Assembly: GCA_021790935.1 (NCBI GenBank)
Contig: JAJYFL010000002.1
Coordinates: forward strand, 204,215-268,214
Length of the DNA: 64,000 nt
Source: a bacterium
GTDB taxonomy: Bacteria > Vulcanimicrobiota > Vulcanimicrobiia > Vulcanimicrobiales > Vulcanimicrobiaceae
Direction of reading: 5' to 3'
The notes under the pieces were generated by a model. It saw only the letters and a list, made by a program, of their open reading frames with translations, was not told where the DNA came from and ran no database searches. This document shows, one piece after another, positions 6,047 through 15,165 of this stretch; within the stretch, counting starts at the first letter, position 1; every line of letters begins with the position of its first letter. The position numbers and the translations under genes were made by a program.

Positions 6047-8620
6047 ATGCTGCGCATCCTTGCCATCGTCGATTCCGGCGTGGTTCGCTCGCTCCACGCA
6101 CACCTCATCGAGGTTTTGCGCGGCTGCGAGAACGTCTCCGTTACGACGGTCGCGCCGAGCGTACCGCCGTACGAACGCACCTGGGTCGAGCGGCTTGCAT
6201 GCGCCGTCTTCGCAAAGGGCGCCCTTAAACGCGTCGCACTCGGAGGAGTCCGGACCGTGACCGACGTCGTTCCGGACGAATTGCCCGAGGCGGATCTCAT
6301 CGTCGACTTGCGCGAGGTGGCGAGCATGCAGCGGCCGCTGACCGCCAAATATGGAACGTGGTATCTATACAAAGGTCCGCTCCGCGAGCTGCCGTTCTTC
6401 GAGGAGATTCGCTCCGGCGGGCGTACCGTCGAGCTCGAGCTTCGTTCGCGCGATTGCGATGGGCGCGTCCTAACCCTGCGGAGCGGTCGCTTCCCCCTCT
6501 CCTATTCGTATTGCCGGACGCTGCACTCGGCGTGCGCGACGGCCGCAGCGTGGCTACGGGCCGACGTCGCCGCGCTCGTCGAACGGCCCGGCGCTCGGCC
6601 GCGCGGGCGAGTTGTGCGAAGCGTCGCGGAGCTCCGTCCCGTCGCGCTGCACGAGCTTCCGCTCTTCGCGTGGCGCCTGGCGGGCGCGTTTGCGCGCTTT
6701 GCATGGGAGTATTTTTTCACCGAGACGTCGTGGAACGTCGGCATCGCGCGGGGCGGTCCGAGCGATGCGGTCGATGCCGGTTACACCCCGGCGATTCGCT
6801 GGCTGCGCACCGATCGGCGCAGGGCGTTCTACGCCGATCCGTTCTACCTGCGCGAGGGCGAGCGCGAGTACGTGCTGTGCGAGACGCTTGCGAAGGGGTC
6901 GCGCGAAGGGATGATCGAGAGGCTCGAATTCGCGCGGGACGGGCGCATCCTCTCGCGCCGCACGCTGATCGCAGCGGGTTCGCACCTCTCGTATCCGTTC
7001 GTCCTGGAGCGCGGCGGTCGGCGCTACTGCATCCCCGAAAGCAACGCGGCGCGGCGCATCGTAGCGTACGCCGAGGGAGCCGACGGCAGTTGGGCGCCCG
7101 CAAAGACGCTGCTGGAAGAGATCGACGCCTGTGACAGCACGATCTTCGAGCACGAAGGCCGGTGGTGGCTTCTCTGCACCCGCCGGTCGACCGGTTCGAA
7201 TCTCAACCTGTATGCCTACTTTGCCGGCGATCCCTTGGGCCCGTGGACGCCTCACAAGGCCAATCCCATCAAGAGCGATATTGCGTCGGCACGTCCGGCG
7301 GGCGCCGTCTTCGCGCACGGCGGCTCGCTCTATCGTCCCGCGCAAAATTGCGCGCACGGTTACGGCGGCTCGGTCGTCCTCCACCGCATCGTCCGCCTCG
7401 ACGAGTTCGAGTTCGAGGAAGAGGCCGTGCGCACGTTCTCTCCGGATGCGATCTATCCGCACGGCTTGCACACGCTGAACTTCGGTGCGGACGATCTCGT
7501 GCTGGTTGACGGGAAGCGCACCTGGTTCTCGCTGGCGCTCGCCTTTCGGCAGGCCGCGCATCTCGTTCGGCGCCTCCGGGAGCGCCGGCGCAGGGCGAGC
7601 GTCCGGGATGCCGTTCCACCCAATCGCTGGCGCCAGCTTCACCTAGCCTTTCCGGCGAACTGGGACGAAAAGCGCGCGTATGTCCTGCCAGCGAGCGGAC
7701 CACCGGGGAGACTCGGCCCGTACTATATTCGCTGGTCCGCGTCTACCGGCGTGATGGGTGAGGACTGGGACGTCTGCCCCTTCGACCGCAGCGGCGTGCT
7801 CATGACGCTGCGCGGCGGTTTCTACCACCCGATCGATATCGCGCAGTTTGCGCTCCACCAGCACGCGCTCTACGCCGAGACCGGATCGACGCAGGCTCTG
7901 CAGCGCTTCTTGGCGCAGGCGCGCTGGCTGCGCGACAACCAGCGCGAGCGCGGCGCGATCGCGGGGTGCTACACGTTCGCGTTCCCATGGGAGAGATACG
8001 GGGCGCCGGTGGGATGGATCTCGGCGATGGCGCAGGGCGAAGCGATCTCCGTCTTGCTGCGAGCCGAGGAGATTGCGCCCGGCGAGGGCTATGGCTCGGC
8101 GGCGCGCCGCGCCGCCGAGCCGTTTCGTCACGAGATCCGCGAAGGCGGGGTGGTTTGGCGCAACGCGGCCGGCGATACGTTCTTCGAAGAGTGTTCGGTC
8201 GAGCCCGCCGCACATATCTTGAACGGCCATATCTTTGCGCTTTGGGGCATCTGGGAGCTGTCGCGGTACGATTCGGACGCGTGGCTCCACGAACTCGTCG
8301 GCGCGGGCACGGCGACCGTTCGCCGGCGGCTTCCACTCTACGATACCGGGTATTGGAGCAGATACAGCCTCCTGGAGACGCCGCGCGGCGGCCAGCATCT
8401 TGCGACGCTGAAATACCACGCGTTTCACATCTCGCAGCTGCGTGTGCTCGCAGGCATGACCGGAGATGCGTCCTTCGAGGTTACGGCCGACCGCTGGCAG
8501 GCGTACGCCGGGCGAAACGGTCACCGTACGCGCGTCATGCTGGCGACGGCGGTAAGTCTCGTCGATCGCTTCGTAACGCATGGCGATACGGTCCCCGGCG
8601 GAGCGCGGAGCATCGTGTGA
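6047..8620 (+). CDS. Large fusion: GINT1-N-like beta-propeller domain plus D-glucuronyl C5-epimerase domain
   Basis: This 857-residue protein has two recognisable parts. Residues about 225-500 (from ETSWNVGIARGG, through YADPFYLREG and the ESNAARRIVAY region) resemble the five-bladed GH43-like domain found at the N-terminus of plant GINT1 and in bacterial polysaccharide proteins. Residues about 560-850 match D-glucuronyl C5-epimerase: GGFYHPIDIAQFALHQH, FPWERYGAPVGWISAMAQGEA, YDTGYWSRYSL and YHAFHISQL. Such epimerases invert C5 of glucuronate in the polymer, as in heparosan. The first 220 residues look like a formyl-transfer-fold or GT-like segment I cannot name. The gene follows a uronic-acid-forming dehydrogenase, which supports epimerisation of a uronate residue. 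No signal peptide is visible. Confidence 0.78.
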   Translation: MLRILAIVDSGVVRSLHAHLIEVLRGCENVSVTTVAPSVPPYERTWVERLACAVFAKGALKRVALGGVRTVTDVVPDELPEADLIVDLREVASMQRPLTAKYGTWYLYKGPLRELPFFEEIRSGGRTVELELRSRDCDGRVLTLRSGRFPLSYSYCRTLHSACATAAAWLRADVAALVERPGARPRGRVVRSVAELRPVALHELPLFAWRLAGAFARFAWEYFFTETSWNVGIARGGPSDAVDAGYTPAIRWLRTDRRRAFYADPFYLREGEREYVLCETLAKGSREGMIERLEFARDGRILSRRTLIAAGSHLSYPFVLERGGRRYCIPESNAARRIVAYAEGADGSWAPAKTLLEEIDACDSTIFEHEGRWWLLCTRRSTGSNLNLYAYFAGDPLGPWTPHKANPIKSDIASARPAGAVFAHGGSLYRPAQNCAHGYGGSVVLHRIVRLDEFEFEEEAVRTFSPDAIYPHGLHTLNFGADDLVLVDGKRTWFSLALAFRQAAHLVRRLRERRRRASVRDAVPPNRWRQLHLAFPANWDEKRAYVLPASGPPGRLGPYYIRWSASTGVMGEDWDVCPFDRSGVLMTLRGGFYHPIDIAQFALHQHALYAETGSTQALQRFLAQARWLRDNQRERGAIAGCYTFAFPWERYGAPVGWISAMAQGEAISVLLRAEEIAPGEGYGSAARRAAEPFRHEIREGGVVWRNAAGDTFFEECSVEPAAHILNGHIFALWGIWELSRYDSDAWLHELVGAGTATVRRRLPLYDTGYWSRYSLLETPRGGQHLATLKYHAFHISQLRVLAGMTGDASFEVTADRWQAYAGRNGHRTRVMLATAVSLVDRFVTHGDTVPGGARSIV

Positions 8621-10026
8621 TGGGTTTCGCGAACGCCGCGGCGCGCCGTTCGCCGCTGGACGCGTTCTGGCTGGTAGCCGGCGTTCTCCTGAGCGTGGCC
8701 ATCGAACTGGTAGCCTGGAAACATGCGGCGTCGGGGACCGGCCGCGTGTCGTACGCGACGTACGCGCTCGCGCTCGCGCCGATCGGCGCGATCCTCGCCT
8801 ACCGCTGGCCGGTCCTCTTCCCATACGCGCTCTACGTCGTGCTCGTTCCGTTCAACACGCTGCTCTCGGTGAGCCAGCACGACACGATCACGAAGGTACT
8901 CGGGATGGCGTCTGCGGCCGCGTTGCTGTTTTGGGCCGTTCGCAACCGGACGCTCGTCATGCCGCCGCGAGCGCTGCTGCCGTGCGTCGCACTGGTCGCT
9001 TGGATGCTTGCGTCTTTGGCTTGGGCCCTCGACTACAAAGCGGGCTACGAAGAGTTGAAGACGATGTTTCAACTCGTCGTGCTGTTCGCGATCGTCGGCA
9101 GCTTTCCGAGCGGCCGGCGCGAATTTTCCATCGCCCTCTGGGCAACGGTCGCCGGGGGGCTCATCGCTGCGCTCTACGGCATCTGGGTCTTCCATCATCC
9201 GAACGCCCTCGAGCAGCAAGCGCAGCTCACCGACAACCGCCTGATGTTTCAAGTCGGCCGGTACAATCTCGACATCAACCTGTATGCCGACTCGTTGTTC
9301 TTGCCGCTGGGGATCCTAGCCATGACGTGGCTGCGCCTGCCCTTTGGGTGGCGCAAGGCCTTGACGCTGGCCGGCATCGGGACGCTCGTCGTCGCGATAT
9401 ACTTCGCCGCCTCGCGCGAAGCGTTGATCGGCGTCGTGGCGATGCTGCTGTATTTCGCCTGGAAGTCCCCGCACCGCAAGCAGCTCTTCATACCGCTGGG
9501 CCTGATCGTCGGCGGCTTCATGGCGATTCCCAACATGATGGAGCGTTTGAGCCAATCGGCGCAGACGGGAGGTGCGGGCCGCCTTTCCATTTGGCACGTC
9601 GGGCTCATCTCGTTTCTGCAGCACCCGCTCTTCGGAACCGGTGTAGGGAGCTTCGCTACCGCCTACGACGACAATTTCCTGAAGGTATTCCAGCGGTACT
9701 ATGCGGGTTGGAATCGCGCTCCGCATAATCTCTTCGTACACTACGGCGTCGAGAACGGCATCGTCGGCATTGCGATCGTGCTCGCGGTGTGGTACGCGAT
9801 GTTCCGCATGGTCCGCGTCGTCGGCAAGGAGCATCCGATGTACGAGATGCAGATCATGTTCTCCGGCATCTTCGTAGCGCTGTTCATCGGATCGATGTTC
9901 GTGGACCTATTCTCGCAGAAAGAGCTCTGGCTGGCGTTCTGTCTGGCCGCGCAGTACCGCGCCATGATGATGGTGGAGTCGCCGCGCCTCCGTTGGGAGC
10001 CGCCCGCGACGCGTGGCGTAACGTGA
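8620..10026 (+). CDS. O-antigen ligase/polymerase family membrane protein
   Basis: This 468-residue protein has about ten to twelve hydrophobic segments. The O-antigen ligase/Wzy-type large loop contains RLSIWHVGLISFLQHPLFG and the following GVGSF, with APHNLFVHYGVENG downstream; these are characteristic of the Wzy_C (RfaL-like) family. It should act at the periplasmic face, polymerising lipid-linked repeat units or ligating the polymer. ATG 8620 overlaps the preceding TGA by 1 nt, and the stop overlaps the next start. Polymerase and ligase roles cannot be separated by sequence; given the Wzx/Wzc context, polymerase is the better guess. Confidence 0.82.
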   Translation: MGFANAAARRSPLDAFWLVAGVLLSVAIELVAWKHAASGTGRVSYATYALALAPIGAILAYRWPVLFPYALYVVLVPFNTLLSVSQHDTITKVLGMASAAALLFWAVRNRTLVMPPRALLPCVALVAWMLASLAWALDYKAGYEELKTMFQLVVLFAIVGSFPSGRREFSIALWATVAGGLIAALYGIWVFHHPNALEQQAQLTDNRLMFQVGRYNLDINLYADSLFLPLGILAMTWLRLPFGWRKALTLAGIGTLVVAIYFAASREALIGVVAMLLYFAWKSPHRKQLFIPLGLIVGGFMAIPNMMERLSQSAQTGGAGRLSIWHVGLISFLQHPLFGTGVGSFATAYDDNFLKVFQRYYAGWNRAPHNLFVHYGVENGIVGIAIVLAVWYAMFRMVRVVGKEHPMYEMQIMFSGIFVALFIGSMFVDLFSQKELWLAFCLAAQYRAMMMVESPRLRWEPPATRGVT

Positions 10027-11339
10027 TGCGCTCTGCGGTGCTCGCGATCGCGGTTACGGCGGTCGTAGCCTTCGGCGGCTGCGCCGGCGTCCGCGCGGCC
10101 GCGCAGCCGCCCGCTCCCGCAGGGCCCATACCGGCGCACGTGATGACGTATCTGTACTACAGCGCGGCCAACCAGAACGAGGGCGTGCCGGCCGCCTATA
10201 TGGCGGCGCATGCCGATTTCATCGAGACGGATGCGACACACCCGGGGCTCGTGAGGGCGTTCAAAGCGGCCGGCGGGCGCTTCGCGGTAGCGTACACCGA
10301 CCCGACCTACGTGCCGTACTGCACGCCGCCGTTTGCGCCGCCGGCCGGACGCTGTGCCGGGCCGATCGGCAATCAGGTGCTGGCCGAATCGGCATGGCTG
10401 CACGGCTCCGATGGCCTGCGGCTGCGGCGCGGCGATGCCTACACGCATCAGTACCAAGAGATCCTGAATCCCGCTTCGGTCTACGCCCAAGCGGCCTACC
10501 ATAACTACACGCTGGGCCTGGCCGAGAGTTCGCCGATCGATTTCTTCTTTGCGGATGACTCCGGCAGCCCGCTCGACGGCCCCGACGGCACGCCGCACAG
10601 CGGTCTGTTCTACCGCTTTAACGGCGCTGCGACCGAGATCGCCGGTGCGCGCGCCTGGATCGATGGCGAAGATGCGCTCTTGAACGCTGCGGCGCGCCCG
10701 GTCATCATCAACGGCGGCGGTCCGGAAGGCGCGCCGGCCTACGGCGGCGCCTTCCTTCGCGATCCGAACGTGATCGGCCAGAACCATGAAGATTGTTTCA
10801 GCCAAGAGGGGAGTGCGGGCCTGATGTCCGCCCGCGACCGCGTGTGGCAGAAGATGGAGAACGGGCTGCTTGCCATCACCCGAATGCACGTCTACGCCAT
10901 CTGCATGATGAAGGGCCCGCCGACGCCGGCGAACCGGATCTACGCGCTGGCATCGTGGTGGTTGACATACGATCCGCACTGGTCGGTCGCCGCAACGGTC
11001 GTGCCCGCGCCCGACGGCCACTCCATCTTTCCGGAGTACGCCATCGTGCCGCGAGAGCCGGTGCAGACGATCGGCACGAATATCTCCACGCTACGGCAGG
11101 GGGGAGTCTACGTTCGGGAGTTCGCGGCCTGCTACCAGGACCGAGTTCCGATCGGGCGCTGCGCGGCGGTCGTCAATCCCAGCCCCGACGCGCCGTCCGC
11201 GATGCCGAGGCTGACGGTCGCTTACGGCCTGCACCTCGTTCTCGGAAGGCGCAGTGCCTTTGCGGGCGGTCGGGCCGCCTGGCAGGCCGGCGTTCCGGGG
11301 GTGCTTGCGCCGCTCAGCGCGCTCATCCTGCGGGAGTGA
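10026..11339 (+). CDS. Secreted protein, possibly a TIM-barrel glycoside hydrolase
   Basis: The 437-residue product has an N-terminal signal sequence (MRSAVLAIAVTAVVAFGG, then CAGVRAAA; a lipobox is possible around Cys 19-20). The mature part begins with HVMTYLYYSAANQNEG and contains acidic pairs such as DFFFADDSG and VIGQNHEDCF that could be catalytic. Overall it resembles putative glycosyl-hydrolase barrels of polysaccharide loci, but I do not recognise a named family. Its start overlaps the preceding gene stop, so it is in the same operon and may trim or modify the exported polymer. A gap of 141 nt separates it from the PqqD gene. Confidence 0.6.
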   Translation: MRSAVLAIAVTAVVAFGGCAGVRAAAQPPAPAGPIPAHVMTYLYYSAANQNEGVPAAYMAAHADFIETDATHPGLVRAFKAAGGRFAVAYTDPTYVPYCTPPFAPPAGRCAGPIGNQVLAESAWLHGSDGLRLRRGDAYTHQYQEILNPASVYAQAAYHNYTLGLAESSPIDFFFADDSGSPLDGPDGTPHSGLFYRFNGAATEIAGARAWIDGEDALLNAAARPVIINGGGPEGAPAYGGAFLRDPNVIGQNHEDCFSQEGSAGLMSARDRVWQKMENGLLAITRMHVYAICMMKGPPTPANRIYALASWWLTYDPHWSVAATVVPAPDGHSIFPEYAIVPREPVQTIGTNISTLRQGGVYVREFAACYQDRVPIGRCAAVVNPSPDAPSAMPRLTVAYGLHLVLGRRSAFAGGRAAWQAGVPGVLAPLSALILRE

Positions 11340-11414
11340 GCCGCGTTGCCTATTAGGTCCTTTGGGCCCGCAGCGCGTGTGCGAAAGCCACTCGGCCGTG
11401 CCGAGCGCCGCCGA

Positions 11415-11420
11415 TATAAT
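11415..11420 (+). promoter_or_regulatory. Candidate -10 box before the PqqD gene
   Basis: A perfect TATAAT lies 61 nt before the PqqD start in the 141 nt gap, with TTAGGTCC at 11353-11360 further upstream. No convincing -35 is seen at 16-18 bp. It suggests that the PqqD-HprK set may be transcribed separately from the upstream polysaccharide genes. Confidence 0.35.
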
Positions 11421-11480
11421 GAATCTACATTACGGAGCGCGCCGGACGCGCCCCACAGCGAAGGTCAAGGAGAGGCTTCT

Positions 11481-11888
11481 ATGCTCGCAGAGCGCGTGTT
11501 CGAAACGAGTTTCTCGCTCCAGCCCCACGTCGTGGCCACGGTCGTAGAGGATGGCGCGGTCCTGCTCGATCTGGAAACCAAGTATTTTTTTCAGTTGAAC
11601 GAGCCGGCTTGGGCCATCGTGCAGCTGTTCGAAGCCGGGGGCGCGAGCCAAGAGGCGATCGAGGAGACCTGCCGGTCCTGGGGCGCAACCGACGCCGATG
11701 TGCCTGGCGTTCGAGCACTGCTCAGCCGCCTGCACGAAGAACATCTCGTCGGCTCTGCGGAGTCGGAGGATCTCGTGCCGGCTCCGTTTCGCGGCCCCTG
11801 GAGTACGCCCACCATCGAGCGTCAAGCCGAACCGTTGCATACGCTCGTGACGAGCGCCTTCGACCCGAGCATTCCGCTCGCGGAATAG
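11481..11888 (+). CDS. PqqD-like RRE protein (RiPP recognition element)
   Basis: This 135-residue protein has the PqqD winged-helix fold signature: VVEDGAVLLDLETKYFFQLNEPAWAIVQLFE (two segments of a strand-turn-strand-helix) and a helical C-terminal half. PqqD-like RRE domains bind leader peptides of RiPP precursors and hand them to processing enzymes. AAGGAGAGG precedes ATG 11481. The tail after residue 105 contains WSTPTIERQ and ends FDPSIPLAE. The latter resembles the FDAGALLAE stretch of precursor peptide A at 1.4 kb. An HprK-like kinase follows 10 nt later, and B2 protease and NTP_transf_5 genes lie 3 kb downstream. No precursor gene is visible next to it, so the peptides at 1.2-1.5 kb are candidate partners. 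Confidence 0.85.
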   Translation: MLAERVFETSFSLQPHVVATVVEDGAVLLDLETKYFFQLNEPAWAIVQLFEAGGASQEAIEETCRSWGATDADVPGVRALLSRLHEEHLVGSAESEDLVPAPFRGPWSTPTIERQAEPLHTLVTSAFDPSIPLAE

Positions 11889-11898
11889 GAGCTGGTTT

Positions 11899-12894
11899 AT
11901 GCAAACCGCATCGCTCGAGTGTTCCGGCGATGTCCTGGATCTGACCGCAGGGCCGCTGCAAGTCGAACTATCTGCGAGCGACGCGGAGCTTCGCGACGCG
12001 GCACTCCAGTCGCTGGAACTCTTCGGCGTCCATTGGGCGCCGCCGTACCGGCGGGTGCGCATTCGCCTCGATCGCCGTGCGGTCGACAAACGAGCCGGTG
12101 GTTCGTTCCTCACCTGTGCCCGTATGAACGTCGACGCCTCCGAGGCGCTGGTCTTTGCGTCGACGATGTCGGGGATCTGTACGATCGGATTTTCGTTGCG
12201 GCATCTCGACACCTGGCAGATTTCGGCGCCGTGGACTGCGTTCACCGAACCCGTCGTCGGCGACATCGAAGATCTGCTTGGCTTGGCGCTGACCTTCGGC
12301 TGGCGACGTGAGGGATGGGTGCCGGTCCATGCGGCGGCGGTGGAGAAGGATGGCCGCTGCTTGATTCTATGCGCACCGTCCGGCGGCGGCAAGAGCACGA
12401 TGACGACCGCACTGATGCGCAACGGATGGCGCACGCTGGGCGACGACAAACTGCTGCTGCGGTGCGACGGCGGTACGCCCGTGCTGCATGCGCTACTCGC
12501 AACGTTCAACCTGCATCCGCAGACTACGCGCTGGTTTTCGGAGATCGGGGATCTCGAAGATCTCCAGCGGTATTCGGCCTGGACCGATAAACGGCGCGTT
12601 AGCGTCGACCGCATCGCGCCGGGCGCGAGCGCGGTGCGCGCTCGGCCGACGCACCTCGTGCGCCTGTCGCGCAATCCGGGTGGAAGCGGCGTCGCCGTTA
12701 GCCCCCTGCGCAAAGACGAGCTGCTGGCGACTTTGCTACGCCAGATCGTCGTACCGCGCCGTCCGGAGGTCGCGCGGCAAATCGTGGCGACCGCCGCCGC
12801 GACGGCAGCCGTAATGACGGGGCTCGACATCGCGGTCGGTGACGACGCCTACGAGGATTCGGCATGGCTGCGAAAGATCGAAGGGGCGCTGTGA
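11899..12894 (+). CDS. HprK-like P-loop kinase (second copy)
   Basis: The 331-residue protein has Walker A CAPSGGGKSTMTTAL at about residues 158-172 and the HprK-type GWRTLGDDKLLL segment just after. HprK relatives of this size occur next to PqqD-like proteins in many RiPP and polysaccharide loci. The ATG follows the PqqD stop by 10 nt with GGAG upstream, so the two are coupled. N-terminal 110 residues have no family that I can name. Substrate may be a precursor peptide or a carrier. It is only distantly like the kinase at 265-1173, so the two are not a recent duplication. Confidence 0.75.
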   Translation: MQTASLECSGDVLDLTAGPLQVELSASDAELRDAALQSLELFGVHWAPPYRRVRIRLDRRAVDKRAGGSFLTCARMNVDASEALVFASTMSGICTIGFSLRHLDTWQISAPWTAFTEPVVGDIEDLLGLALTFGWRREGWVPVHAAAVEKDGRCLILCAPSGGGKSTMTTALMRNGWRTLGDDKLLLRCDGGTPVLHALLATFNLHPQTTRWFSEIGDLEDLQRYSAWTDKRRVSVDRIAPGASAVRARPTHLVRLSRNPGGSGVAVSPLRKDELLATLLRQIVVPRRPEVARQIVATAAATAAVMTGLDIAVGDDAYEDSAWLRKIEGAL

Positions 12895-12896
12895 GC

Positions 12897-13799
12897 ATGG
12901 ACGCGATGCCGCTCGTGAGCGTGGTCGTGCCCGCATACAACGCGGCCGGGTCGATCGGCGAAACGCTCAACGCGCTGCGCGGCCAAGCCTACCGGCAGCC
13001 GTTTGAGATCATCGTCGTGGACAATGCCTCGACCGACGATACGGCTGCCGTAGCCGCATCGTACGGGGCGACCGTTCTGCGGGAACGCAAGCGCGGTCCC
13101 TCGGCCGCCCGAAATTGCGGGCTGCGTGCCGCGCGTGGCGAGATCGTCGCGCACCTGGACGCCGATACGCTTCCATCGCGTCGTTGGCTCCGGGATATCA
13201 CGGAGCCGTTCTCCGATCCCGACGTCCGGCTGGTCGCAGGCAACACGCTCTGCTACCCGCCGAAGACCGCGGCCGAGCGCTACGTGCAGGCCTCCAAACT
13301 GTACGATACCGAGCGCGCCATCAAACGCGAAGAGTTCCCGTTCGCCCCCTCGCTGAACTTGGCCGTTCGCAGATCCGCCGCGCTTGCAGTCGGCGGATGG
13401 GACGAAGATATGCCAACCGGCGAAGACGTCGATTTCTCGCATCGCATCTTGACGCGGTTCGCTACGAACATCGCGTACGCGCCTGGCGCCGTGCTCTACC
13501 ACCACACGCGGGCTGACGCTGGCGCGCTCTGCAAACAGGCGTGGACCTACGGCGAAGGTGCCGGGCAACTCTATCTGCGCTACCCCGACGAACTGCGCTG
13601 GGATGTCCGCAAGAGCGCGGTTCTGGCGATCCGCTTGCTGGACCGGTGCTCGCGCCCGCCGCTCTGCGCCCTCGGGCGCGCACTCGGCATCGTACCGGGC
13701 GAGCAACTCGAGTTCGTGCGATACCAAAGCCTTTGGGATCGTCATTTTTGGGCCGGCTTCTTCCATATGTATCTCCTGCGCCGGCGGCGGTTCACATGA
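12897..13799 (+). CDS. Glycosyltransferase family 2
   Basis: This 300-residue GT-A enzyme begins with the classic SVVVPAYNAAGSI and has DNASTDDT, AARNCGLRAARGE, the metal-binding-type HLDADT (D-x-D-like) near residue 95 and a GGWDEDMPTGEDVDF acceptor/catalytic segment around residue 165-180. ATG 12897 lies 2 nt after the HprK-like stop; an upstream ATG at 12864 would overlap that gene. The stop overlaps the next GT2 gene by 4 nt. It sits between RiPP-type genes, so its sugar acceptor could be either a lipid-linked glycan or a peptide; the first is more likely. Confidence 0.85.
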   Translation: MDAMPLVSVVVPAYNAAGSIGETLNALRGQAYRQPFEIIVVDNASTDDTAAVAASYGATVLRERKRGPSAARNCGLRAARGEIVAHLDADTLPSRRWLRDITEPFSDPDVRLVAGNTLCYPPKTAAERYVQASKLYDTERAIKREEFPFAPSLNLAVRRSAALAVGGWDEDMPTGEDVDFSHRILTRFATNIAYAPGAVLYHHTRADAGALCKQAWTYGEGAGQLYLRYPDELRWDVRKSAVLAIRLLDRCSRPPLCALGRALGIVPGEQLEFVRYQSLWDRHFWAGFFHMYLLRRRRFT

Positions 13800-14680
13800 A
13801 GGTCTCCGTGATCGTACCCGTCTACAACGGATCGGCGACGATCGAGGCGTGCGTGCGTGCCCTGCTCGAACAGTCCCTTTCCAAGGAATGCTACGAGATC
13901 GTCGTCGTCGACGATGGTTCGACCGATGCGACCGCCGAGATCGTGCAGCGTTACCCGGTGCGGCTGCTGCGCCGTCCCAACGGCGGCGCGCCTGCGGCGC
14001 GGAATACGGGCGTCGCGGCCGCAACCGGAACGTGGGTGGCTTTTACCGATGCCGACTGCGTTCCGTCACGTACGTGGCTCGCGCGTCTGCTCGACGCGGT
14101 CGAGCGGACGCCGAGCGACGTGCCGGCGCTGGGCGCTGCGGGCCGGATGATCGGTTTCGATTCGACGACGGACGCAGCGCGGTTCGTCGATATCAGCGGC
14201 GGCCTCGACGCGGAGCGCTACCTCGCGCATCCGACCTTTCCGTTCGCGCCATCGGGAAACCTGATGTATCGCCGCGACGCGCTCGTCGCCTCCGGCGGCT
14301 ACGACGAACGGTACGCAACCTACGACGCCTGCGATCTGCACACGCGCCTGCGCGCCATCGACCGCGGAGGCTTTCACTTCGCGAAGGCGGCCGTCGTGCT
14401 GCACCGGCAGCGCGCGACCTGGCGCCAGTACTGGAAGCAGCAGTTTTACTACGGCGTCGGTTACGCACAGTTCATGCTGCGCTGGCGCGACCGCGTGCGT
14501 TGGAACCCGCTGCGCGAGATCGCGGCGTTCGCCGGGGTCGTGCGCGATGGGATAGCGGCGTTGCTACCCGCGAAAGGTGACGAGGCGTTGCGCAGGCGGG
14601 GCGCATTCGTTCGCGCCGCGGCGCAGCACGCCGGGCGAATCGTAACGTATTACGATCCCGCGGAGCGCCGCCGGTGGTGA
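13796..14680 (+). CDS. Glycosyltransferase family 2 (second copy)
   Basis: The 294-residue product starts KVSVIVPVYNGSATI and has VVVDDGSTDATAEI, GAPAARNTGVAAATG, FTDADC and GGYDERYATYDACDL, all in GT2 order. It is clearly related to the preceding GT2 and probably arose from an old duplication. The C-terminal 60 residues are amphipathic and basic. The start overlaps the preceding stop (ATGA), and the stop overlaps the start of the B2-type gene by 7 nt. Role in the polymer is likely, with specificity unknown. Confidence 0.85.
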   Translation: MKVSVIVPVYNGSATIEACVRALLEQSLSKECYEIVVVDDGSTDATAEIVQRYPVRLLRRPNGGAPAARNTGVAAATGTWVAFTDADCVPSRTWLARLLDAVERTPSDVPALGAAGRMIGFDSTTDAARFVDISGGLDAERYLAHPTFPFAPSGNLMYRRDALVASGGYDERYATYDACDLHTRLRAIDRGGFHFAKAAVVLHRQRATWRQYWKQQFYYGVGYAQFMLRWRDRVRWNPLREIAAFAGVVRDGIAALLPAKGDEALRRRGAFVRAAAQHAGRIVTYYDPAERRRW

Positions 14681-15165
14681 GCGGCGCGCTCGCTCCCAAA
14701 TGGACGCTTCCGGGCATCGCGCAGCGATTCTCCCGGCTCATCGACGAGCCCGCCGACGCGTGGCTCGCCTGGCGCGTGGGATGGTTCGTCTATCGGGCAC
14801 CCGGACTCGTGAAGGGGTGCCCGCTGCCGGAGCTGATCGCGAGGCTGCGTGCCGATCGCGCCGGGGAATCGAAGCGGTACCGGGCCACGCTCGACAAGAT
14901 CGACCGCATTCGCGGGGCCTGGCTGCGGCGCCCCGGACTGCGCGATCGCGATACGTGCTACGTTCGGGCGCTGACGCTCTACCGCTTTCTCGAGGTCGAG
15001 GACCACCGCATCGGCTTGCACATCGGCATCGAACACCGCGACGATACGCGCGAGCGCCTGCGCGGGCACGCGTGGGTAACGCTGGACGGGGCGCTGCTCG
15101 AGGGGCCGGATGCGGTTCGCGACGGGCGCGTGCGGGAACTTCCGCTCGGAGCGCGCGCTCGATGA
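14674..15165 (+). CDS. Lasso-peptide-type B2 protease (transglutaminase-like superfamily)
   Basis: This 163-residue protein has the pattern of lasso B2 leader peptidases. A Cys (C95) lies in DRDTCYVRALTLYRFL, a His (H132) in RLRGHAWVTLDG, and an Asp (D138) six residues later, matching the Cys-His-Asp triad of the PF13471 family. In lasso pathways this enzyme cuts the leader from the precursor with help of the RRE protein. Two GTG codons are adjacent at 14674 and 14677. The stop overlaps the next start by 4 nt. A matching asparagine-synthetase-like cyclase is not in the window, so the pathway seen here lacks the ring-forming enzyme or uses another chemistry. Confidence 0.82.
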   Translation: MVSGALAPKWTLPGIAQRFSRLIDEPADAWLAWRVGWFVYRAPGLVKGCPLPELIARLRADRAGESKRYRATLDKIDRIRGAWLRRPGLRDRDTCYVRALTLYRFLEVEDHRIGLHIGIEHRDDTRERLRGHAWVTLDGALLEGPDAVRDGRVRELPLGARAR

